64,000 nt of DNA from Pilaira anomala (lineage: Eukaryota; Mucoromycota; Mucoromycetes; Mucorales; Mucoraceae), in assembly GCA_025716855.1 (NCBI GenBank), contig JAIXMQ010000025.1, positions 186,001 through 250,000 on the forward strand, in the 5' to 3' direction. A program made the position numbers and the translations under genes. Shown piece after piece: positions 46,989 through 60,111 of the stretch. Every line of letters begins with the position of its first letter. Within the stretch, counting starts at the first letter, position 1. A model generated the notes under the pieces. That model had not been told where the DNA came from and made no database searches. It saw nothing but the letters and a program-made list of their open reading frames with translations.

Positions 46989-48224
46989 GGTATTTAGTTA
47001 AAATATCGAACACGAAAAAATAAAAAAATAAAATGATGAAAATAAATAAGGGGACTTGAATGGAAAAGAAAAAAAAAATGTGACTATTTTCGGCACTGCT
47101 TTTGAAGTGAAAGGAAGTAAAAGGACAAGGATCGAACATGTCTGTATAATCTATAAAGTATATGAGTTTATCTTTACCAAGTAAAAGGCAGAGAGATTAA
47201 AGTAATAATTTATGAAAAAGACAAAGTTTTTTTTTTTTTTTTTTTTGCCACATTGACAGTTTGCAAAATGCTGTAAGCGGCCATTGAAATGATCACTTAT
47301 TATTCTTGAATATTTCTACTTTTAATTATGATTATAACAGCATAACTGGCAAAAAAAAAAAGAAAAAAAGAAAAAATAATAATTAAAACTTCAGTATCCT
47401 CACGACATAGCTTACAACCAACTCATGACTAACAAACAAGAAAAAAACACGCATTTTCAGTGGAATAATTAGCCCTGAAAAAAAAAAAGCTATAAGGAAA
47501 GGTATTTGATTTATATACTATAATTACAACCATCTTACTACAGAAAAACAAAAACAAAAAACAAAAAGACCTGAAAGCTGTCAATTAACTACTCCTAATA
47601 CACATGTACCAAAAGATTATATTTATATGATATAATTGTCCCTGAGCTAGTTTACTTATTAGGAATATGTGTAGCACTGATATGTTAAAGGAGTTTCTGT
47701 AAAAATTATCGAGACACACATTAAATTTTTCAAACGTTTGTCTTTGTTGACGGTATAGAATACAAATGCAAGACTTACAGGGAAAATGAGTCCTTTGAAA
47801 TCCAATAGATGTTTGTGATATATATATCTATCACAGATGAGTGGAATATCATAAAAACTATAATGAATGGCTCTGTAAACTAAGTAGGATATGAATTCAT
47901 TGTAAAAAAAAAATACTGTAATCATCTCTTTACAGTGACGCATTCGTTACTGTGATAAATAGGATAAACATATTGGCTTAATAGTGTCACACCTATATCT
48001 TAAAAGTGAGAAGAGATTGATTAAAATGTTTTTTTTTTAAAAAAAACATCAAAATGAAATTACCATAAATGGATGCGATCATCTAATCTTTTCTTAAGGC
48101 AGTGACCGTACCTTTTTTTTTTTTTTTTTTGAAAAAGCGATCTATTTATGCTTTAAATTCATATATAAAAACAATTCTTTTTTTATTAGTTTGTTTCTCT
48201 TTATCCATCTCTTTATATATCATC
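46989..48224. other. Divergent intergenic region (1.2 kb)
   Basis: Between the Treslin-like gene (minus) and LYS12 (plus). AT-rich with A/T runs; the frame at 47659-47943 shows nothing recognisable. Confidence 0.55.
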
Positions 48225-49642
<1,418 letters not shown>

Positions 49643-49916
49643 AAAAAAATCTCTCTCTCTGTTTACCCTCCACCACTCCCTTTCTCTATTTTTGTAACAT
49701 ATTAAATTTAATAGATTAAAAATTAAATCATATCTGCCTATATTATTAAACTCTTTCCCCCTTTTTTTTTCATATGTGTATTGTGTTGCTGATTCATGAG
49801 TGTAAAATTGTGTTTAATATGAAGAAAAAAAAAAGTTTATTACATATGCTTTCAAAAAAAAAATGGTGGTATATATCTCTATCAATATGAATATAATTGT
49901 ATATAATTCATATCTT

Positions 49917-52446
49917 TTAATAGGCAGCAGCTACGCCTTGCTTTCTGGGGTCACTAGCAGCATGTAAAGTACCATTTTCATAACGTCTAATTGCTTGAGA
50001 TGCAGACTGAGTACCAGTTTCAGCTAAATTTCGGAACTATGGAAAAAGAAAAAAAATTAGAACTTTTAAATATTTCGTATATATATATATATAGTTGGAC
50101 TTATTTTTTTTTTACCGTATGTCCCTTAGCTTGTAATTCTCTCAAGATATCAGCACTGAAGCCAGTTTCAAATTGAATTTCATTAGGGATCAATTGATGA
50201 TGAATTCGAGGAGATTTGACAGCTTCAAATACATTTTGATTAAAATCAAAAGTGTTTAAAATCACATTTAACGTAGCAGTCAAGATTTGAGAACCACCAG
50301 AACCACCCACGACTAATTCTAAATTGTTGTTTTCATCTTCAATAATGGTTGGGGTAATAGTAGATAATGGACGTTTGAAAGGCGCAATATAGTTGTATGC
50401 ACTGGGAAATAAACCGAAATTGTTGGGAATACCTGGAATACTGAAATCATCTAATTCATCATTCAAGATAACGCCTGTCACTGGGTCCATGAATTTAGCT
50501 CCAAACATCAAGTTGACTGTGGATGTTAATGAGACGGCACCATTGTCTTTATCTACTACTGAGAGATGCATAGTACCATGAGGATCGTTGTTTTCATATT
50601 TAGGCTGATAGTATAAAGGGTCATATGTTGTGTCCTAATAATATTTAAAAAAAAAGTTAAAATCTAATTCAACCTTTATATATATATATATCTATATGTA
50701 CTTTACATCTGAAATGTTTTTTCTAACTACATTTGCCCATTCTTTACTAATAATTTCTTCCATACGATCTTCATTCTTAATAAAATCAGGATCACCAATC
50801 TCTGTACGAAAAGCAAAACCATACTTTAAAGCTTCAACAAATCTATGCATGGTTAAACCAGTTGGACCAGTTGAATTGAAAAAATAGGGTTCAATAATAT
50901 TCAAAACGGCTAAAAGAGAAGGACCACTGGTAGGACCAGCAGTTGTAATGACTTTACGACCATGATAGTAAGTACTGATGGTAGGTCTGACTAAAGCACG
51001 GTAATCTCTCATATCATCCAAAGTCAAAATTCCTCCTGCAGCTTGTGTAGCATTCACAATCGTTTCAGCAATTTCTCCCTAAAATTTGTCATGATTGTGT
51101 TACCAAAACAATTTTGTTGATCCCATATTTTTTTTTTTGTGTAAAATATACAAACCTTATAAAACACATCAGGTCCCTCTAAAGAAATCTTTCGTAAGGT
51201 AGCACCTAAAGTCGGTCGCTTGATAAGATCACCAGGGTTAGCTATCACACCTGAGGGAGCATATACTTTAGAAAATTCAGGTGACTTTTCAATCCAGGCT
51301 TTAGATTTCTAATATTAAACAAAAAAAAAGGCGACAATGAGTTTAATTTCTCCGTAACTATTTATCAAAACTTACCACTAGTTTACTATACAATAATTCC
51401 GTTACTTCAAATCCATCTTCGGCTACTCGAATAGCTGAGGTAAAAAGGTCCTCCCATGGAATCTTACCATGTCTATATATGGTACATATCAGTTCCCAAA
51501 TCATTCATTTATTGTATATATTTCTCTGTTTTTTTTTTTACCTCTTGTGAGCCAATTCAAATCCTCTAATCTCACCTCTATTAAAAAAAAAATATATATA
51601 TATTTGTCTAGAAAAATAAAAAAAAATAAAGAATTTGTATTTGTTCACTTACGGAACACCAACAGATAACCCACCAATTTGTGCAGCCATCGGGTCTTTT
51701 ATGAACATTTCTTTAAATGATGCAGCAGGTGCAGTCTCTCGAAAATCAATATGTTCAAAAGTTCCATTTGGTGAACGAATTAACATAAACCCACCCCTAG
51801 ATAATCATTGAACAAGTTAACTTCAAATAATTCAAACCCTACTCCCTCTTCTCTCCGCTACTATATTACCCGCCAATGCCTATTGTTTAAAAATGTTTTC
51901 AAAACCAATGAATATGACGCAATTTTAAAACAGTATATTGTGATTATTTTTTTTTTTTCCTTACCTGTAGCAAAACTATTTACAACACCAATACAGAGTG
52001 CAGAAGCAATTGCTGAATCAACTGCACTACCTCCCTTCTTTAAAACTATAAAGAAAAAAAAAAATAGAGTCAATTCAATTGTTCTCCATTTATAGTGTAT
52101 GTATATATATTCTCAGGTACTACTACTACTTACTAGATAATCCTGCATCAGAACATTCTTTTAATTCAACTGCTACAGCACCTTTTTCTCCAACAACAAG
52201 ATGAGGTAATGCCGAAGATTTTCCTGTATATAAAATTGATTCGGTTAAATATTTATTCTAACTAAATTGCATTTTCTCATATGTACCTGAATGAAAAGCA
52301 TCATGGTGTAAAAGTGATCCAACTACACCAACTGAAAGAAAGACAAGCGCAGCTGAGATAGTTATCAAGACCTTCTTTCCATTAGATCTCTTTGGATTGG
52401 TATTTCTTAATAAAGATTGAGTTTCTTCGTCTCTAGCGCTGCTCAT
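49917..52446 (-). CDS. Gamma-glutamyltranspeptidase, membrane-anchored
   Basis: Minus-strand exons 52287-52446, 52134-52223, 51965-52045, 51870-51879 (10 nt), 51653-51796, 51542-51577, 51376-51472, 51156-51308, 50707-51078, 50116-50634 and 49917-50036 give 593 aa. A short cytoplasmic N-terminus precedes one signal-anchor helix (VLITISAALVFLSVGVVGSLL). GGT hallmarks follow: KKGGSAVDSAIASALC, the glycine-rich GIGGGGFMLIR, HGKIPWEDLF, TSGPSLLAVLNI, the autocleavage and nucleophile site PHGTMHLSVVD (the Thr), SLTSTVNLMFGAK and the oxyanion glycines VVGGSGGSQI. The enzyme cleaves gamma-glutamyl bonds of glutathione outside the cytoplasm or in the vacuole and is made as a proenzyme. Eleven exons is the highest count here. 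The glycine-rich loop depends on the 10-nt microexon. Confidence 0.94.
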
Positions 52447-53219
52447 TGATATGAATTTTAAAGAAAAGAAAAGAGAGAGAGAAGTATCTTCCACTGTCAA
52501 GCTTTTTATACCATTTTAGGAATTTTCAATGGTCACAGATTTTTTTTTTTTTTTTTCTTTTTAAACTTCTCATGATCGCTCATGTGTCATCATTCACCTA
52601 TCAATGATTACTTTATTTGAACAGCAGCAGCAGCATCAAGTGTTACTAATCACTTTTAATAAATTTGAAACTGTTTATACATGTCAAAATAAAAAAAAAA
52701 AACAGGTTTTTGTAAATAATGTTTTGTGAAAAAATAAACAATTCATACGTAATAAATATTGTTAATTCACGGAACGATTTTCGGTGGAATACAAATCGAC
52801 TATATTTGTAATGCAAATCCAAAAATAGAGTATAGAGATAGGCTTCTTGTCTCAAGCCAAAAGCTTATCAACAAGATGGCGCACTTTTTCTCGATGATTT
52901 TATAATTCCGGATAACAGAAGAGGTTTTATTCTTTTCTGTGCATTTTTTTTTTTAGTGCGACATCAATTTTCTGATTCAACATTTTCCTGTCGCTTTTTT
53001 GACAAAGAAATAGCCTCGATATAATAATTCACAAACACACACATTTTATATAGTATTTTTTTTTTTTTTTTTGCACATTATTTTGGTTTTATTTGTTTTT
53101 TGCATGCCTTTATTGATAGTTCAGTGTATATACTCATTTGTTGATAATGTTTATCCCCGCAAAAAAAATAAAAAACATTTTTGTTTTTTTAATATATTTT
53201 TTGTTTCCTAGAAAATAAT
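52447..53219. other. Intergenic between GGT and RPL12
   Basis: Promoter side of the GGT gene. AT-rich, with no coding signal. Confidence 0.5.
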
Positions 53220-53904
53220 TTATTTCTCCTAAAATGATATGTTTTAGTTTTTAAAATCTCTCTTTCTCTCTTTATATTTATATATATACAAAAAAAAATC
53301 AACTTACGGGAATCTCGACCTCACCAGCATCAATAGCGTGGCAAAGATCCTTAGGGTTTTGACCATCAACAGTACAACCGACGGAGAAAGCAGTACCGAG
53401 GATTTCCTTGACAGTACCAGAGAGCTCACGAGCTAAAGACTTGAAACGCATAACACGAGCAATTTCAATAATTTCCTCAAGGGCAACGTTACCGGTGTGC
53501 TTGATGTTCTTTTCCTTCTTACGGTCACGGAGAGGTTCTTTAAGAGCCTTGATGACTAAAGAAGAAGCAGAGGGGACAACGGAAACTTGAGCTTGACGGT
53601 TTTGAATGGTCAATTGAACAGTGACACGGAGACCCTTCCAGTCCTTGGTACCCTTGGCGATATCTTCACCAACCTTCTTGGGGGATAAACCAAGAGGACC
53701 GATCTTGGGGGCAAGAGCACTAGAAGCACCAACTTCACCACTATTATTAAATGTATTAGAATTCTGTCATAATCGTTTTTTTTTTTTCCACACTAATCGT
53801 CGTATGTGTTCCTTTTTTTTTAAAAAAAAAAATCAATCAATATCTTACCCAGTGGCACGGAGATAGATAATCTTAACCTCAGAGGGATCGAACTTAGGAG
53901 GCAT
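53220..53904 (-). CDS. RPL12: Large-subunit ribosomal protein uL11 (L12)
   Basis: Minus-strand exons 53849-53904, 53308-53740 and 53220-53228 give 165 aa, exactly the usual eukaryotic length. Family blocks are [59 protein letters not shown] and [15 protein letters not shown]. The protein sits at the base of the ribosomal stalk with P0 and binds 25S rRNA in the GTPase-associated centre. The last coding exon is only 9 nt (GAG AAA TAA). Without it the frame would run into intron sequence. A GT..AG intron appears to lie in the 5' UTR (53906-53970, acceptor one base before the ATG), common for fungal ribosomal protein genes. Codon use looks more optimised than in neighbours (many AAG, GTC and ACC codons). 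Confidence 0.95.
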
Positions 53905-55981
53905 ACTATGAGATGATGATGTTTGTATCAGTATGCATTGTTTGGTTTAGATGGATGTATAGATATTTACCTGTGATATGTTGAGAAAGGAAGGTTTTTT
54001 GTAGCTTGCACAACTTTTCCCTCTATTACCTTTCTCCCTCTTCGCACCCCCACCTCCACACAATTCTACTCCCAACTGTCCCTTCGTTTAAGTCCATCTT
54101 CCACTCATGTCCGGTCCGGATACTATCAGAACCAATGAAACCCGCAATGGAATTTAAGCTTTTTTTTTTTTCAGTGGGCGGTCAAAAAAATGAGTTCTTT
54201 TTGCGAACTCGGACCAATCATTCACTGAAACGAAAAAAGAAAAAGCTTAAATGACCTTTGTTTGATTGATGATCATCCAAAAAAAAAAACATTAGTAGAT
54301 GTTAGCTTACTCAAATATTTAGAGTGGACGACTTCCAAAATTCATGTTTAAACCAAATCTACTCATAGTTACACTGATCCCCCCAAGTGACCACTCCGAC
54401 GTTTACTCATGAGTAAAAAAAATGACTTCCAAAATTCATAATTTGTTAGAATAAAAAAAACGTTTAGAAGAGCATATCGCTGTTCGTTTGCTGCCATTTA
54501 TTATAATAGACTGTTATAATTTGGTTCATACCACTTAATGACCTTGTTTTAAACTTACATGTAGTTCTTGCGAACATCAGAAAGTCGACAAGAGCAAGAA
54601 AAGGATACGGAGGTGGACTCTGAGGTGGAGGGAGAGCCTCACAAACGTCAAAGACAAAAATAAAGTTTTTTTTTTTTTTTACTCACTTTTTAAAAATCTA
54701 ACGAGGGGGGGGGAGGGGGGTTGTTAGATTTGGCTGGGAAGTGAGTAGATTTTGGGTAGTTTACTCACTCCCCCCCTTGAGTTTAAATTTGAAATTTATT
54801 TAAAAAACCGATCTAAACACTTTTTTTTTTAACACGAATTTTGGAAGTCGTCCAGTGTCAAGATAAAAAATGTCTGTATTAGGTCCTACATAGAAGACCT
54901 AAAATGACAATTATGATAAAGGCTTTGAATCCAAGGAATATCTTTTTTCAATAGAAAACGATGACTATCTACTTTTGCGACAACTTGCAATACAAGAAAA
55001 TCCGAAAAATACATACATAGCAACTAGGCCTAATAGCAACTAACTTTCATGTTGTATTCCTTACTGTAACTAAGATACATAAATATTCAATACCTTAAAC
55101 TACTAGCAATAATGAATACAAAAGGTGCATTTATCAAAACTTAGAATAAAAGAGGAGATGATATAAATGGTGAAAAAATTTCTTTTATTTTTTTTAAAAA
55201 TCCAAGTAGTAGAATATATGGTGTAAGTAAAACAGACTTGTCTAGTGATAGATAGCAATAGAAGCTATGACCTTCTCATTCAAGACAAGTTGTTATATAA
55301 AAGTAACTGTACTTTTTTTTTTTTCGTTTTAATTTCAAGATAAAAAATTTATATTTCAATAAAAAATGAAACCCACAAAATTGCACATAATGCCATAAGT
55401 TGGCACGAAGACCAATCCTAACCATTCTGTGCACCCATCTCGTGTGCTAATAGATATTCTTCAATTGTTTGACGATTTCGATGTTTCAACGATAATTACC
55501 AAAGTAACCATCTCACACGAATGCTTTTTATTTCAACTGGTGATTTTTGCGTTGTTAAGGAAAAAAAAAACTTTCCTCGTTTTGCACCCTGTATTTATAC
55601 TTTTTTTTTTTTTAAAAATTTTTTTTTTTGTAAAAGGGGTCACTTTTTTTTTTCACGGGCCGTTGCGGAACAGGCCCTTTTTTTTTTTTTTTTTTGGTGG
55701 AAGCTTCATACACTACAGTGAATATCTTGCATCGTACATATAAATAAATGCATCTCAGAAGGACAAAAACACGGTTTTGATTTGCAATCAGAAATCCATA
55801 AATTTCTAGCAAGCAATAAGATCATCTTAAGAAAAGGACAACAATGGTAAGAAGATTATTGAGGAGGAGGAGGTCGATGCATATTATCTCCAAATCAGAG
55901 AGGTAATAAATACTGAAATTGTGGTGGTAGATACGTATATTTATCTAAAGTTGGTTACTCTACTTTGTGGCTTTCACGAGA
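53905..55981. other. Accessory intergenic region with TIR element
   Basis: Apart from the RPL12 leader and the inverted-repeat element at 54324-54855, no gene is recognised. Runs of G (54706-54720) and long T runs (55601-55695) produce spurious frames. Confidence 0.5.
54324..54855. mobile_element. Non-autonomous TIR element, about 530 bp
   Basis: Inverted ends of about 22 bp: left TGGACGACTTCCAAAATTCA, with the right end giving the same on the opposite strand (TGGACGACTTCCAAAATTCG). Inside, AAATCTACTCA motifs recur near both ends, and GACTTCCAAAATTCAT is repeated directly at 54424. No transposase frame is seen. The target duplication is unclear, so the superfamily is unassigned. Confidence 0.6.
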
Positions 55982-56013
55982 ATGTTAGAAGCAGAAGAAG
56001 TATGGAGATCTAA

Positions 56014-56060
56014 TTGGACCAATTGTATGCTGAAGCCAGCGAGGAAGATATGGTATTATA

Positions 56061-56099
<39 letters not shown>

Positions 56100-56457
56100 A
56101 ATCCAGAAGCTGCCTAACCAAGACCGTCACTCTCATGTTGGAAAAATGGAGCTTATCGCGAACTTTCTTGATTATAAATACTCTCTCTCTCCTCTCTGCC
56201 ATTGTCCTGACAAAAATAAAATCGACGGGATGAAAAAATACATCAGTACTAGTACAACAAGGTATGTGATCATGATAGCAGCACCGCAAAAAAAAACATC
56301 CGATATGATGTTGGGGTATATTGAAGAAATACTCGATGATTCGATGTTGAATCACGAGTTTCAGAAAATCCAACAGAAAAGTAATTGTCGTCGTCCAATG
56401 TATTGGATAATAATCACTAAGTCTAAAAAAAAAATCGTATCGTTTACTAAATTCTAG
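56014..56457 (+). pseudogene. Unrecognised coding-like segment, probably broken
   Basis: An upstream stretch reads LDQLYAEASEEDM up to a GT at 56053. An AG at 56106 then continues in the same frame with KLPNQDRHSHVGKMELIANF and DYKYSLSPLCHCPDKNKIDG, through MIAAPQKKTSDMMLGYIEEI, to a stop at 56457. Composition and splice phase look like real coding sequence. However, a stop at 56011 blocks extension upstream and no start codon is evident. I do not recognise the family. Confidence 0.35.
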
Positions 56458-58050
56458 CGAACGTGAAATAAGTTTTACTCTATTCGTTTCTTCAGGTGAA
56501 TGGCAAATTTTACGATTCGTTTTTAATAAACGCGAATTTAATTAAAATTCGTTTGTTCGGAGTATGAGGCATACAATGGGGGGCTTGGGGGCACATTCTG
56601 GCTTTTTTAAATTTGGGGGGATTGGGGGGATCATTTGGAAAAATAAAAATAATTTGATTTTTATTGGTTTAAATATTTCAACTGAAGTCTTTTTCAAGAT
56701 AGCAGAAGGCCGTCTATTTAATAAAGTATAAGTAAATACAAAATAAATATAATTATTAAAATATCGTCTATATCTACCTTACACTTCAGTTATCAGAAGA
56801 AAAAATACACAGAAGTATATCGATTAAAGATATGAGCCTTGAATAATTAAAATCATTAACGTTAATATAGTGTAAGAGCTGTATTAAAAAAAAAATAAAC
56901 TAACTATAGGTGTGCGCATATTTATTTGTTTATTTTATTAAAATGAAAGTAAGAGGAGGTCTACACAGAAAAGAAAGCCATGGAGAAACATATTTTTTAT
57001 ACATCATTTCATGTCTGAAGGCTTAAATGAGATGTGCACATAATAAAAATTGAAGTCGTGAACGAAAAGAGCTAGTTAGAAATTGAAGCATACTGCTGAC
57101 AGTCCATACAGTCATTATCAATTAATGTCAGTAAAGATGCTGTTAGACTATCGTCTTATGATCGTTATTTTTAGTCACTCATAGAGAGCATGATGACGTT
57201 TCAAAATCCAGATAATCAACCAGTTCTGACGCAATTTTTTCTTATTTTTTTATTCTTTCATTTGTAAACAGCATCGAGAAAAGATTTGGAGTGTTTAATA
57301 AAGTAAAATAAAACTGATGTTCTGATTAAGTTTGAAAAGGATCTTCTTCAAGACGGGTTTAAATGACTCTATACCCATTGCTTCTGCTTTATGCAATCCT
57401 CTTTTTCGAATTGGTTATATTTAACTCTACCCAATTAAACAGCAACTTACGTCTCTGACTAAAGAGTACCTTATGTTACCTTGTACCTATCTTTACACGG
57501 TTGATATTAATCTGGGATCCGTTATTACCGATGATAAAACTGTATATTTAAATTGGCAACTATTTGTATAGATTTTTATTTTATTCTTATCTAAGTAGAT
57601 ATCACTGCTTTTATAACTCTAATGATTGGTCGTGAAAATCCCTCAAGACGTTATATCAATTCGGATCAAGTATTGTAAGAAAGGAATACTTTTCTAAAGT
57701 ATCGCCTGGGAAGTGATTCTTTCCAAGTTATGGAATATCTACCAGACTCAATGAGAAGAAGTCATTACCGGTTCATCACATGATGACCCTATGGATATAG
57801 ATAAAGTCATGTTTATACCATGTAACACAAATGAAGAAGCAGAAAAGAAAAAGAATCAAATATAGTGGAAGCTACTTTACTAAGGAATTTTCTTGTGGAT
57901 TTGAGATGGCTGCAAAAGTCAAAGCTGACAACAGTATATGTTTTTTTTTTCACTTGCTTTTTTTCTTCTTCCTTACCGCTTTTTTTTTTTTACTTTTATC
58001 TTAATATGCTTTATTCACTCTTGCTTACCGAAAACCTCCTTCTGAACAAC
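56458..58050. other. Relic-rich intergenic region
   Basis: Mostly AT-rich noncoding DNA. Two coding-like scraps are visible: 57433-57570 (QQLTSLTKEYLMLPCTYLYT..) and near 57785-57861 (DPMDIDKVMFIPCNTNEEAE), each ended by stops. These may be decayed upstream exons of the proline-rich gene that follows. Four G runs occur at 56578-56629. Confidence 0.4.
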
Positions 58051-58479
58051 ATGTCAACAGGCAATCACGCCTTTAATTCCTTAGGTAATAATACACTCAG
58101 TTGAAACGAGCTTGATAACTCATCTTTTTTTTATTTTTATTTAGGGAAAAGAAAAAGAGAAGATGATCTTTCTTTTTCTGATAAACACCGAAAGGTGGCT
58201 CCCACTCACTCTCCTTTATCCAGCCCAGTCCCTTTACCTTCTTCTTCTTCTTCTCCTCCTCCTCCTCCTCCCCCTCCCCCTCCTTCTCCTTCTCCTTCCC
58301 CTCCATCATCAGTGCCAACTCTTCATCCTCCGATCTCCCCACCTCCACCATCAAATGTAGCCTGTCTTCCTCCTCCTACCCTCACTAGACAGGCTGCATT
58401 TTTCAACGAAAGTGACGCAGACGACGATGAAGATTTCTTCAACACCAACACCAACAATGAAGAAGATTGGGTGGAGTGA
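58051..58479 (+). CDS. Small proline-rich protein with acidic tail
   Basis: Exons 58051-58084 and 58145-58479 give 122 aa. The N-terminus has a basic nuclear-type signal just after the splice (LGKRKREDD). A Ser/Pro tract follows, with ten consecutive prolines encoded by CCT/CCC repeats. The C-terminus is FFNESDADDDEDFFN and ends in EEDWVE. The conserved-looking start and acidic end suggest a real protein or the surviving end of a larger one; upstream scraps at 57.4-57.9 kb hint at the latter. No domain is recognised. The CTT/CCT repeat makes a mirror frame on the other strand, which I ignored. Confidence 0.5.
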
Positions 58480-58616
58480 GGCTTGATTCCATTGATTGCC
58501 CCATCTTGTGGTATCACTTCTTTTCCGCGTGCAAAGATGATAATATTATACATGCATTTAGGTAATTTGAATATATTTTATCGCGCAAAATAGTATTTTG
58601 ATAGTTAAAAAAAAAA

Positions 58617-59475
58617 AATGCCTATGACACTGGATTGGATAATTATTTCAAAAACACAATTAGCATTGATAGCATTCGAAAGGACATTTTCGAAAACCTA
58701 AACTATAAATTTGCAGATAAGAAAGTGCCAAAGAATATTATTATTGATTTAATCGACATTGCTAACGATCTCACCAACGGAGTGATGACTAAGATCAATG
58801 CCTTGAAAAAAATCATTAATACTTTAACTGAAGACATGGATCCAATACTTGTCAAGCTGTTGCTATACTTCAAAGCACTAGTTGAATCCCTTCCGACCAA
58901 CACACAACAGAAGAAAGTAAAGGAGAATGAGTTGTGTAGTCGTTATTTGCAACCATTCTTTCAATCCTTGTTTGACAGTGATGAAGACAATAATATGCTT
59001 TTCAAATGGATTAACACAATTGCTTTCAGCTGCCATAATAATGAAGACCAACCAGCAGCCACTAATTATAAACCAGCTGGTTGTGTTGAGAATGAACGTA
59101 AAATTCAAGTGTCGAAGTAAAACCCATTGATTATTCTACCAACCACCATAAGATAAATATTGATTTGCATCGTTTGGGGATCTTTGGTAAAACTTCACTT
59201 TACAAATACAGCCTAAATAGAAATTTCCAAGTAATGGCTATTGGTAAGTTGTATGCTTAGTAGACTGATAAATATACTGTTACTTACATCATTATAAACT
59301 CTAGGTACCAATCTGCAGTTTTATACATGTCAAAATGTTGATGGTGTGTGTATTATGACTGAATTGAATAGTCTAAGACTCCCCATTTCACTTGATGAAT
59401 TACCGCAGCTAGATCTTTACTTCGACCGTTTGTACAAAGAGAACAAATCAAAAAATGGCATGAGGATAAAACAAT
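58617..59475 (+). pseudogene. Broken copy of an uncharacterised Mucorales protein family
   Basis: The frame runs from 58617 (no ATG; an in-frame TAG lies at 58602) through LDNYFKNTISIDSIRKDIFE, MDPILVKLLLYFKALVESLP and CSRYLQPFFQSLFDSDEDNN to a TAA at 59118. The coding sense continues one frame over (about 59110 onward: KPIDYSTNHHKINIDLHRLG), crosses a normal-looking intron at about 59243-59306, and goes on as TNLQFYTCQNVDGVCIMTEL to a stop at 59475. Loss of the start plus a frameshift make it a pseudogene. The block order resembles, from memory, a large Mucor/Rhizopus family of unknown function. Its 3' end runs into a retrotransposon fragment. Confidence 0.6.
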
Positions 59476-59584
59476 AGAACCTGCAGCCCCAAGTGGTTTT
59501 AATAGTCCACTCACATTAGTCCCAAAACCAGCTGATTCTGATGGAAAAAAGAAATGGAGAGTTTGTCTAGATACGAGAAAATAG
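59399..59584 (+). mobile_element. Ty3/Gypsy reverse-transcriptase scar
   Basis: One frame reads QREQIKKWHEDKTIEPAAPS, then GFNSPLTLVPKPADSDGKKK and WRVCLDTRK before a stop. This matches the start of Ty3/Gypsy reverse transcriptase (Q..I..W...G-IIEPS-SP-NSP-VLVPKK-G-WR-CVDYR). Only about 60 residues remain, and no LTR, protease or integrase is seen nearby. Confidence 0.7.
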
Positions 59585-60111
59585 TAGAAACAATTTATAA
59601 TAACTGTTACACTCAAGATAACATGTCGACAACAACAGACACAAATAGTAATAACGGTACTTTGGAACCTAAAGTACTAAAAGCAATTACTGAGAAAACA
59701 GTTGATAGAACAAGATACAATTGCTTCTATCATCCTTCTCATTGATCATAATTCTTTGAGTTTATATACTATTTTTTATTTCCTATAATATACACTATTT
59801 TCAGAAATTATTTGCGCACTTTTGGAAAAAAAAACTGCGCTTAAATGTTTTAGTGTATGTAACCAGATTAGGATTGACTCTGTTGTACGATTTCATAAAT
59901 CAAAGTATTTGACAATGACTTTTGGACACCATTTATATTCTAGTCTATCAGCATTAGTCTTAATTGAAATGGAGTCGTGGTAGTTTTTTTTTATATATTT
60001 TCAAGTTAATAAAATTTTAGATCATGTTAAATGAAGTCCCTCGTTTTTTTAATTAAAAAAAAAAGAAACCCTTTTTTTTTTTTTTTTTTTTTACTCTTTC
60101 CTTATACTATT
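59585..60111. other. Intergenic
   Basis: AT-rich with a T run at 60072-60092 just before the next gene. The short frame 59554-59745 overlaps the retrotransposon scar and is not supported. Confidence 0.5.
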
